Assembly: GCF_910592395.1 (NCBI RefSeq)
Contig: NC_088309.1
Coordinates: 21,392,599 to 21,456,598 of the forward strand
DNA from: Lineus longissimus
Taxonomy: Eukaryota > Nemertea > Pilidiophora > Heteronemertea > Lineidae
DNA: 64,000 nucleotides
Direction: 5' to 3'
The first letter of the stretch is position 1. Every line of letters begins with the position of its first letter. Position numbers and translations under genes: made by a program. Positions 54,501 to 64,000 of the stretch are shown here, piece by piece. The notes under the pieces are model-generated. The model saw only the letters and a program-made list of their open reading frames with translations. It was not told the origin of the DNA and did no database searches.

Positions 54501-57500
54501 GCCATGCAGAACGTGCCAGCTGAAGAACAGAACAAAAAAGGTATTTGATTGATTTTAAAAAAAAATTTTTTACTAGATATGAAGACATTGTACATGTCCT
54601 GTCGTTAATAAATCTTTGTAGATGTGCATTTTGGGCACAATAATATTGACGGGTTTGATTGGAGCAATATCTCACCTCTGGCTATTTAGATTTTGTCACA
54701 ATATTTTGCAATATGTGCCTTTGTCTTCAAGATGGCTCCAACAACTGATATATCTTATGCATTTCTCTTTATAGGCCTTCTACAACTTAGAAATGAGCTG
54801 ACCCACTACCTGACCAACAGCTTGGAGAAAGTGTCTGGAGTTCAAGGCGAGGAGACACGATTGACATCGCTTCCCAGACCCATCAGCAACGATAGAGCTT
54901 GCAAGAGGTGTCCTCACCTTCTTACCTGTGCTTTGTATCAAAGGTAAACCATTTTCATATTGAGTCAATTGGGAACATTTCGACTAATTCTGCATGTTTC
55001 AGCATTAGGTAATCAATATGTTTTCCCAATGTTCATGTGCTGACCAGGTTTTCCAAATGTTGGTGCGGTACCTTGAATTAAGCATTGAATCTGGCGGGCT
55101 CCCAGGACCTAGAAATGTATGCGTTACTGCACTTTGAGAAAATCTGGAAAAGGCATCATATTTGTTGATTCAAATCCTGGTAATGGATAGCAGAACTGTA
55201 AAGTTTGTTGTGATTGATAAACAAACCACACTGTTGTTTTTCAGTTCCATAGAGCATCTTTCCCTTCCAAATCACCCAATGGAGTCTCTGGTTCCCGACA
55301 CCCTGTCCCATCTGTCTCCAAGCCATCTTGACTACTTCGTCTCCTGGTGCTACATGCTACAGCTAGAGGATCAGGCCTCGAAAGCTCGTGATAACACCAA
55401 GGGCATCTGGTGTAAAAACGCACTTGAAAGGCAAGTACAACTTCAGCACAAGTTCAAATTTATTCAGCAACACTTCAGCACAAGCAGTCATGGAATGTTC
55501 TGCCTTCAGTTATCTGTGCGCTGTGTGTTTTAGACTGTACTAAAGTAGTGTTCCTTAAATTCTGACCAAGTCTCTGAGTTCAGAGGTTCCTCATCAAATC
55601 CGTTCAATTGATCTTGATCTCTTTCTTCTAGGGAGGGCAAAGGTGGTTGTCTCAGCACTATGATTCTCAGCAGCGATTCCACTACTGACAGACTGCTGGA
55701 AGATGGTAACACTGTACACACATTTGTCAGACATCCAGCACACCCAAGGTAAGCCGTGAACCCTATGTAGGCACAGATAGTGGCGCCATTTGGATAAATG
55801 AGTGATCCTGTCAAAAGCTCGAGTTCAGACAGTTTCATTCAGTTTCGGCTCTTTGGAAACGAAATTCCTGTGTGACACATAGTGGGTGTATGGGAGTGAT
55901 GAAATGAATATCCTTTGAAAAAGTTGGCGTCATCAACTGTTACACCAGGCTCTGGCTGTACATGTAGTGTTGTTATAATTTTTTTCAGCGAAATATTGGC
56001 GGTCAGTTTCGTCCAAGGTGAGAGTGTCGTGATCAGCTGTGAGAACAAAGGCCTGATTGCACTCAGTATTGGCTACGTCATGAACTTCACTGAAAATCTC
56101 ATTGAACTGAGCACTGACAGGTGAGTGGGGTCATAAGTCATATTCAGAGGTATAACACAGTCTCAGAATCTCAATTTCAACCTGTGTTGGGTCTCCTGGG
56201 CAAAGTGTGTCCGAGGGACATAAAAATCGTCCTCATCATTGCTGCCTTGCATGGAAAGGGAAACATTGGTGTTTGATTATATTCTTTTCAATTTGTCACA
56301 AACGTTTCTTCTGAGAACCAAAAAGTCACAATCAGGATGTAGGTATTTATTCACTTTGATTGCTATTTCAGAAACCTTCGGAATGATCCAGAGTATCACT
56401 CGATGATTTTCCGTCTCGACAAGTGTAACTTATACAACTCCATGGCAACCAATTTCTCCAATCTGGCCAAGCTAATGGAAGACGACCCGGCAAGCGCTAG
56501 ACTGAGGGAGCTCCTGATTGAACATAGGGCCCCCGAATTTAGTCACACATTGTCTAAAGGTGCTATCGAAAAAGGTGAGTCGTTCAGGGTACTGGTCAGA
56601 AATACTTTTGTTTAAACGGTGATTGAGCACCACTGATTAAAACACCACTTCTCTTGATAGGCAAATTCGAGCTACGGGTTGAAGAGTGTATCTGTCTTGG
56701 CTCCTAAAAGAACCACAATGCCCTGAATGATCATGATGATTGAAAATATTCCTTCTTTTTCTCCTGTTTCAGTGAAACACATCTTCAAGAAATTAAACAA
56801 ACCCCAGAAGTCAGCTGTACTCAAGGTTTTGATGAGTCAAGACTACGTGTTGATCAAGGGCTACCCAGGAACGGGCAAGACCTCGACCATCATTGCTCTA
56901 GTCAGAATGTTGGTGTGCCTTGGCTGCAGCGTGCTACTGACAAGTTACACCCACTCTGCCGTTGATAATATCCTCCTGAAGCTCATACAAAACAAAGTGG
57001 ACTTTCTCCGACTTGGCAGACTTGAAAAGATTCATCCGTCCGTTCAGCCATACTCGGCTGAGGTGCTTACCAGAGATATTCATTCTGTTGCTGAGTTGGA
57101 AAGCTTCTATGCATCCAAGGTAGGATTATTTGTCACTCAATCTGTGAAAAGTGTCTCATTTCTCACTCTATCTTGTCGCAGCTGGGGCGTTTTGTCAACT
57201 GTTTCCCTCAACCTTGTTGCAAATATGTCTTATTCAGTGGGCAGAATGACAGACTATACCACTCTATCATTCATGATCTTCATGCAAACAAAATTTGCCT
57301 CTGTCTGTGAATGTCTCTTTGGGCGTAATCTCTTTTATAATATAAAACATCTCTTCCATTTTAGCAAATTGTTGCCACCACATGTTTCGGTGTGACCCAC
57401 CAGCTGTTTACTCAGAGGTTCTTCGATGTTTGTATCGTGGACGAAGCCTCCCAGATCCTGCAGCCGGCCTGCATGGGACCACTCTTCTATGCCAAGAAGT

Positions 57501-59831
57501 TTGCCTTGGTCGGTGATCCTCAGCAGCTTCCACCAGTGGTTCAGAGCAAGGATGCTATGTGAGAAATAATGCCTTGTTCTGTTTTGCCTTTCTTAGGGAG
57601 TTCAGTGAAAGTAAGCGTAAAGTGGTTAAGACCATACAGAACCCCAGCGGATCTGTCTCTCAATACATTGTTTGAGAATACATGTAGTGTCTACAACCTA
57701 ATCCCAATAATATACTTGAAAAAGAGAAGGTTGGGTAAAATATTTATATTGAAGTATTTGTCATTTATTTATGTGACTGAGGTTGATTTTTTTCTGCTCA
57801 CAGGGCCCGTGGCATGGACCAGAGTTTGATTGTACGACTGGATACAAATGGTGCTACGTATGAGTTGGATGTGCAATACAGGATGAATAGGTAGATGAAT
57901 GACATTTTGTCGATCTTCTTTGTCTTCACATCAGAAAATCCCAACTAGAAAGGATGAAGTCTAAGACATTTGCCCTGTCTACAAACCTGAATATAGAATA
58001 GCTCAAACAGAACTTCATTTTTAGTCCACCCTTGCACGCTGCACTTTTCTGTAAGGAGACCAGCTAAAGTGTGTTCTCATCATATTTTCCTCATTTTTTT
58101 CTGATTCTTTCTCTCCAGATCTATCATGGAGCTAAGTAACCAGTTGGTCTATGACGGCATACTAAAATGTGGCTCAGAAAGTGTGGCGAGCAGTTGTTTG
58201 CGATTACAGACGGATGAATTCATGAATCAGGTAAGAGGAACAGGATGACATTTGGCATCGGACAATAGTTGTTCACATGGACATATCATGTGGCAGAATT
58301 GCTGTAGCATGTACGAGAGCAAGCAGCCTAATGTGTCAAAAAGAGTCATTTAGCTTCTGTAAAAACGACCATATTGTATTTGCAATATATTCTGCATAAC
58401 AAGCTTGACTTGAACATTTTCTTGTCAATTATCCTAAATGAATGATTTATCTGACTTTAGCTCCCGCCTACTTGTGAATGGATAAAGGCTTCGCTTGATC
58501 CATCACCTGGAAAGGAAGTGCTCTTCCTTGATACCACTCAGGTAGGCATCTGTTTATAGAACTATTTTCATATCATTATCATGTTCAGTGTAAACTTCGA
58601 GGAGCCTCAGAGCTCAGTGATTTTAACCACTGGGCCATGAGGCTGACTACCAGGCAACCACCTCTTCAATTGGATGGATTCTTGATTTTTCAGGTGCCGG
58701 CTCCAGAGTCCAGAAGCACTGAAGGCCAACTGCAAAATGAGGTCGAGGCCATGATGACATTACAAGTATCTTATTCATTAGTGCAGGTATATGTCCGAAA
58801 ATTGAACTGAGGTATGAAAACTCCAGCCATGTCTCATGATATCTTGGACTCTGAAACATGGGTGGAATTCTGTTTCTTGTCTTTAAATACATGTATATAT
58901 TGTAAATATTTGTCATTAAAGACCTTATGAGTACACTGGCTGATTGAGGTGGCTTTGACGATGTCAGCTGAGGTAAATGTTTGGGGAGAGTTGGGGAAAG
59001 GTAGCCCTGTCATTGCAATCTATTTTCAATTGGCTGGCATGTGAATGAAAAACGATGGCAGGAGCTACCTTGTCCCTTTATATCCTTACATGTACTTATC
59101 ATCAATCATATCTACTTTCAGAGTGGTGTAGACCCTGCAGACATAGGTATCATAGCCCCGTACAGGAATCAGGTCCAGTTCATCAAGAAGTCACTAGAAT
59201 CCCTGCCTTGCCTTCCCAATACAATCGAGGTGAATACGGTCGACCAGTACCAGGGCAGGGACAAAGATGTCATCATTATTTCATATGTGAGGAGTCAAAG
59301 GGCACAAGAAAATGTAAGTTATAGGGAACACAGTTTTATAAAGCTGGAGGGGTCTACAGTGGACAGATATCTAAACAGATGGGAGTAGACTGTCTCTGAT
59401 GTTTACCAAGATAATTCTGTCACATGTAGACTGATGTTCCATAACCTAGGCACCGAATTGTATTGGCATTAAAAGCCCTCATCCTGCCTTAGAGAAGGAA
59501 TATTCCCTGGAGAATAACGCTGCCAGGTGCAGAACTAGCACTGAAGAGGAAGAAACTGTCACAACCATACCTACAATTAGATGATTGTTATTGAAATCTT
59601 TTGTCATTCTTCTTCTAGACTGGAGATATTCTACACGATCTTCGCCGACTGAACGTCGCTATCACAAGAGCCAAGCACAAATTGATATTCATTGGACACG
59701 TCCCCAGCCTAAGGAGTTACGGACCTTTGAACAGTTTGATTGAGCTTTTACGAGACAATCAGATTTACTCCCTACCTGCTGGGGCTCATGCCCACCTAGA
59801 CCTGAAAGAGCTTGAAACAAATGACTTTTGA
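48529..59831 (+). CDS. DNA2: DNA2 DNA replication nuclease/helicase, 22 exons, giant N-terminus
   Basis: Exons are 48529-48555, 48865-48912, 49143-51682, 52112-52189, 52473-52706, 53071-53158, 53507-53592, 53791-54019, 54333-54540, 54775-54943, 55245-55430, 55632-55748, 55989-56120, 56372-56574, 56773-57119, 57365-57558, 57804-57890, 58119-58230, 58461-58541, 58694-58786, 59122-59313 and 59619-59831; all phases agree. The product is about 1887 aa (human DNA2 is 1060). It cleaves 5' flaps in Okazaki maturation and end resection. The nuclease domain has the Fe-S cysteines CMRR and [25 protein letters not shown] and [11 protein letters not shown] (catalytic D, E, K). The SF1 helicase has GYPGTGKTS (Walker A), [46 protein letters not shown] and [14 protein letters not shown]. 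The N-terminus has a PIP box and a SUMO-interaction-like VIDLTDD. The intron after 55430 uses a GC donor. The gene looks complete and functional. Confidence 0.97.
48865..48912 (+). CDS. DNA2: DNA2 exon 2, PCNA-interacting PIP box
   Basis: This 48-nt exon encodes [24 protein letters not shown] (residues 17-24) fits the PIP consensus Q-x-x-hydrophobic-x-x-aromatic-aromatic, followed by Lys. It follows a 9-residue first exon (MGKLSLKKN). The position near the extreme N-terminus matches PIP boxes in other replication proteins. Confidence 0.85.
49143..51682 (+). CDS. DNA2: DNA2 exon 3, disordered N-terminal extension of about 846 residues
   Basis: This single 2,540-nt exon is about 20 times longer than most others in the gene. 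It is Ser/Lys/Asp/Asn-rich with no predicted fold. Short motifs stand out: VSVIDLTDD (SIM-like), [19 protein letters not shown] (basic), two related helices [13 protein letters not shown] and [13 protein letters not shown], and a final acidic amphipathic stretch [18 protein letters not shown] next to the nuclease domain. The last may correspond to the RPA-binding N-terminal helix of vertebrate DNA2. Frame continues in from exon 2 (phase 0) and out to exon 4 (phase 2). The TTG at 49221 is not the start. Confidence 0.9.
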
Positions 59832-60129
59832 AAGTGTTAATTTCTGAACATTTGAACGTGTTTGTCATAGAGACATGTTTCTTTCCCAACGTGTTCATTC
59901 CTATTCACTGAGATGTATGTATCCTTAGTTTGACATCTAACTGTGATGATGAATTACTGCATGAACTCCGGTAATGCCCTTGAATGTGTATAAATCGGGT
60001 ATATTCTTGTATTCGCCACTGCCATTTTACAGCAGTTTTTGATTTTGGTTAATTCACTTTTGAGAACCTAAGTTTCTTGCAGCAAACTCTATTGTCATAT
60101 AAATGTAAAAATTCCGTACAAAACTGGTA

Positions 60130-60135
60130 AATAAA
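60130..60135 (+). terminator. DNA2 polyadenylation signal
   Basis: AATAAA lies 298 nt after the DNA2 stop, followed by T-rich sequence (ATTGTTTTGTTTAC). Confidence 0.7.
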
Positions 60136-60189
60136 TTATTTCAGTTGAAATTCTATGATTGTTTTGTTTACTTTTGACAACACAAATGT

Positions 60190-60990
60190 GCACATGAGGA
60201 TCTTTAACAGGATGTCCCTTTCCCAACTCACCCTGAAGTAGATTGAGGCTATGTCTTCAACAGGATAGGTTGTGACCATAGAGGGTGTTCCATTGCAAAC
60301 TCCCCCTGAAGTAGATTGAGGGACAGGTTGTGACCATAAGCGATGTCCCATTGCAAACTTCTTCTGAAGCAGATTGAGGCATTGTCTTCAACAGGACAGG
60401 TTGTGACCATAAGCGATGTCCCATTGCAAACTTCCCCTGAAGTAGATGAGGCAATAATGTCTTCAACAGGTCAGATGGTGACCATAAAGCGATATCCCAT
60501 TGCAAACTTCTCCTGAAGCAGATTGAGACAACGTCTTCAATAGGACAGGTTGTGACCACACACTGTGTGCCATTTGCCAACTCTCCCTGAAGTTGATTGA
60601 GGCAGTGTTCACCACGACAGGTTGTGATCATAAGGTTGGGTGTCCTATCGCCAAATCTCCTTGACGTAGATTGAGGCAGTGTCTACAATATGACAGTTGT
60701 GACCACACAGGGTGTTTCATTCTCAACTCCCCCTACAGTAGATATTGATGTCTTCAGTAAAGATAGGTTGTGAACATACAGGGTGTCCCTTCCCAACTAT
60801 CCCTTAAATGGACATTGAGGCAATGACTTCAATAAGACAGGTCATGACAAAACTGGTTGTCCCATTGTTAACTCTCCCTTTATTAGATATTGAGGTCTTC
60901 AATAAGATAGGTCGTGACCATACTGAGTGTCCCTTTCCAACTATCCCTTCAGTGTATATTGAAGCAAGGTCTTCGTTATAGATAGTCTTT
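60190..60990. repeat. minisatellite array 1 downstream of DNA2, unit about 57-76 bp
   Basis: Repeats of CTTCAACAGGACAGGTTGTG, ACCATAAGCGATGTCCCATT and GCAAACTTCCCCTGAAGTAG + ATTGAGGCAATGT recur about 12 times, diverging toward 61000. Length variants arise by internal deletion of the CTTCAACAGG block. Confidence 0.85.
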
Positions 60991-63050
60991 GTGACCATGA
61001 TGCAGATTTGCATGTAGTATAGACTGGCTGTTGCACAGAAGACTGGTCGCTCTTTTAGGACCATAGTATGTGCCCGGACAGCAACCATCGGTCGAACCTG
61101 CTGGCAGATGAGAAATGCGAGGGGCAGTGATGTGCATCGGCAGCCCCAGGAGATGTAGTTCCCTGTCTTTCACAACTCCTGGCTGATGTCGCAAGAGGAA
61201 TTCTCCTGCCTTTCCCAAGTTGCGGCTGGTGTAGCAGTAGGAATTGTTCCCTGTCTTTCCGAACTTGTGGCTCAAGCAGCCGGGGGAATAGTTCCCTGCC
61301 TTTGCCAACGTGTGGCTTGTGTAGCAGGAAGAATGATTCTCTCTCTCTCACAACATTGGGCTGGTACTACTGAACTACAGTTCCCGGTCTTTCACAACCG
61401 GTGGAATAGTGCCCTGTCTTTTGCAACTGGCGGCTGGTGTGGCCCTTTCTTCCGCAACTTAATCTCCAGTCTCTCACAATTAAGCTGTAGCCGATGAAGC
61501 AGGCGTACAGTTCTCAGTCTTTCACAACCGGTTTCTGATGTAGCAAGAGGTAGTCTGATCCCCTGTCTTTCACCGTGTCTTTCACAACCTGTAGCTGCTG
61601 GCGGAGCTGGAGGAATGGTCGCCTGTCTTCAACGACGAATGAAAGGAGTGGAATGACTTTGGCGAGAGGAATGTCTTTGTATGTGGCAAGAGGAATGTCT
61701 TTGGCTGGAGGAACGGCTCAGTCTTTCCGAACCAGCGGCTGGTGAAGCAGGAGGAATAGTCCCCTGTCTTTAACAACATGTGACTAGTGTAGCAGGAAGA
61801 GCCCCCGTCTTTTATAGCTCATTGTGGCTGGGTGTCACAGTAGAAATAGTCCCCTGCTTTTCACAACCTGTGGATCAAGTAGCTGGAGGAATAGTTCCCT
61901 GTTATCCGAACATGTGGCCTCTGTATCAGGAAAATGTCATCTGCATATATGTATGACAACTTGCAGAAAGAATAGTCCCCTGTCACTCGCATCCTTTGGC
62001 TGAAACAGCAAGATATTTTTTACACCCGGTCTTTCACAACCGGCTGAATAGTCTCTTGTCTTTTAGAACTGGCAATTGGTGTAGCAGGAGGGATAGTCCC
62101 CCGTCTTTTACAACTTAATTCGCTGTCTCTTACAGCCTGTAGCCGTTGCAACAGGAGTACAGTTTCCGGCGGTCTTTCACAACAGGTTGCTAATGTAGGA
62201 AGAGGTAGTCCCCTGTCTTTCACCAACCGTGGCTGGTGAAGCACGAGGAGTATTCCCCTGTCTTTCATAACCTGTAGCTGCTGGCGGAGCAGGAGGGATG
62301 GTTGCCTGTCTTCCACAACGAACGTGGCGAGAGGAATGTCTTTGTTATTGGAAGGAGGGGAATGTCTTTGGCTGGAGGAACGTCAACTCTCTGTCTTTCC
62401 AAACCAGCGGCTGGTGAAGCAGGCGGAATAGTACCCTGTCTTTAACAACATGTGGCTAGTGTAGCAGGAAGAGCCCTTGTGGCTAGGTGTAACAGTAGAA
62501 ATAGTCCCCTGACTTTCAGAACTTGTGGATCAAGTAGTTGGAGAAATAGTTCCCTATTATCCAAATTTGTGGATTGTGTAGCAGGACGATGTCATCTGCA
62601 TATATATATGACAACTTACAGAAAGAATAGTCACCTGTAACTCACAACCTTTGGCTATGACACAGCGGGATATTTTAAACACCCGGTCTTTCACAACCGG
62701 TGATACAGTCTCATGTCTTTTAGATCTGGTAGTTGGTGTAGCAGGAGGAATAGTCCCCCATCTTTTACAGCTTTATCCTCTGCTCTTACAACCTGTAGCC
62801 AGTAAAGCAGGAGTACACTTTCCGGGTGGTTGATGGAGCAGGAGGTATTGTCCACTGTCTTTCACAAACTCTGGCCAGTGTAGCAGGAAGAATAGTTCCC
62901 TGTCTTCGACAACCTGTAGCTGGTGGAGCATGAGGTATATAGTCCCCTGTCTTTCACAACCTGTAGATGGTCTAGTAGGAGGAGTAGTCCCCTGTCTTTC
63001 ACAACCTGTAGCCGGTGGAGCAGGCGGTTTGTCTCAGGCCGCAAACATCA
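60990..63050. repeat. minisatellite array 2, units of about 45 bp in a ~655-bp higher-order repeat
   Basis: Basic units are GTAGCAGGAGGAATAGTCCC + CTGTCTTTCACAACCTGTAG-CTGGT. Longer blocks recur: the block beginning CTTAAT(C/T) at 61456 recurs at 62114 and in diverged form at 62767. The segment TATGACAACTT(G/A)CAGAAAG plus ACACCCGGTCTTTCACAACC recurs from about 61950 to about 62605. This gives a higher-order period near 655 bp. All reading frames in it are repeat artefacts. Confidence 0.85.
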
Positions 63051-63224
63051 ATGGGCCTCTCCAGGTGACAAGTGAGTAGAGTGACGGTCTGTGGCAGCCA
63101 ACAGCGAGCCACTGGCAATGGAGGACCATAACTATCGTTCGGCTGCAGGTGAGTGCATGGCCACTGGGGGACAGTCCACTGATTCTGCCCATTATTAGCC
63201 TCCAGTGTGTCATCCATTCTTACT

Positions 63225-64000
63225 GCCAGGGCAGTAGAGACGGGTTGTTACATTGAAGACTGGTCATTCAGTGAGCTGAGAGCTAATTCCTATATAGAGA
63301 CTGGTTGTTACAATGAAGACAAGTGGTCGCTCTTTGAGGACCAATTGCTACACAGTGGAGAGACTGTTTGTTTCATCGAAGTCAAGGCATTCCTTGAAAA
63401 CCAATTACTCAGCGGAGACTGGTTGTTGACGGGTCATTGAAGACTGGTCGCTCATTAAGGACCAAATGTTACACTTGAGTGGAGAGATTGGTTGTTACAT
63501 TGAAGCATGGTCGCTCTTTGAGGACCAATGGCTACACAGTGGAGAGACTGTTTGTTTCATGGAAGTCAAGGCACTCCTTGAAGACCAATTACTCAGCGGA
63601 GACTGGTTGTTGACTGGTCATTGAAGACTGGTCGCTCTTTGAGGACCAAATGTTACACTTGAGTGGAAAGATTGGTTGTTACATTGAAGCCTGGTCGCTC
63701 TTTGAGGACCAATTGCTACACAGTGGAGAGACTGGTTGTTTCATCGAAGTCAAGGCACTCCTTGAAGACCAATTACTCAGCGGAGACTGGTTGTTGACTG
63801 GTCATTGAAGACTGGTCGCTCTTGGAAGATTAATTGCAAAGCGGAGACCTGTTGTTGCAGTGAAGACTGGTCACTTTTTGATGACTAATTAGTATATATT
63901 GGAAAGCGATTGTTACATTGAAGGCTGGTCGCTCTTTGATGACCAAAGGCTATTTTGTGGAGACTGGTGTCACATTGAGTCCTGGGTACTCGATGAAGAC
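63225..64000. repeat. minisatellite array 3, ~58-66-bp units in a ~183-bp higher-order repeat, running off the window
   Basis: Units contain GAAGACTGGTCGCTCTTTGA + GGACCAATTGCTACACAGTG + GAGAGACTGGTTGTTACATT. The variant GTTTCATCGAAGTCAAGGCA starts at about 63370, 63553 and 63736, a period near 183 bp made of three units. The array continues to the window end. The same GACTGGTCGCTCTTT block occurs once at about 61042, inside the edge of array 2. Confidence 0.85.

Noticed and set aside
60976-63440. Many ORFs of about 60-110 aa on both strands
   Set aside because: All lie in minisatellite arrays and repeat the array unit in translation.

Overview
This window is nuclear DNA from an animal, most likely a marine invertebrate bilaterian. 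Most genes are split into roughly 60-370 bp exons with GT-AG (and two GC-AG) introns. Paxillin, a selenoprotein thioredoxin reductase with a SECIS element, ESS2 and DNA2 are all metazoan-type. The intergenic DNA is AT-rich and full of short palindromic elements and minisatellites. A selenocysteine thioredoxin reductase argues against a dipteran or hymenopteran insect. I cannot place the phylum from sequence alone (a lophotrochozoan or a non-vertebrate deuterostome would both fit).

Layout. 1-4350: poorly resolved, a few weak candidate exons on both strands. 4420-4722 (-): first exon of a nucleoredoxin-like gene, head-to-head across 387 bp with ESS2 (5110-8381, +, 8 exons). 8730-11700: a 50-bp tandem duplication, then a minisatellite of 58-bp and 99-bp units, lying between the 3' ends of the convergent genes ESS2 and paxillin. 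13965-28926 (-): complete paxillin, 9 coding exons, with a first coding exon that contributes only 13 nt and a 9.85-kb first intron. 29975-36508 (-): complete thioredoxin reductase, 15 exons, ending Gly-Cys-Sec-Gly, with a SECIS element 336 nt past the stop. 36.7-40.1 kb: intergenic, with foldback elements. 40135-46258 (+): a 13-exon gene for an adaptor of about 755 aa with the order PX-SH3-SH3-tyrosine-rich tail-SH2. 46.3-48.5 kb: 3'UTR and a long nested palindrome. 48529-59831 (+): complete DNA2 nuclease-helicase, 22 exons, about 1887 aa because of an N-terminal disordered extension of about 850 aa in one 2.54-kb exon, preceded by a PCNA-binding PIP box. 60.2-64.0 kb: three successive minisatellite arrays, two of them with higher-order structure.

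The genes do not form one pathway. They are housekeeping and signalling genes: splicing (ESS2), redox (nucleoredoxin-like, thioredoxin reductase), adhesion and tyrosine-kinase signalling (paxillin, PX-SH3-SH2 adaptor) and DNA replication/repair (DNA2). The most novel items are the PX-SH3-SH3-ITIM-like-SH2 adaptor and the giant PIP/SIM-bearing N-terminus of DNA2. Exon boundaries were placed by eye, using splice consensus plus reading-frame continuity across every junction; all junctions agree except one 59-nt thioredoxin reductase exon, which is one base short.
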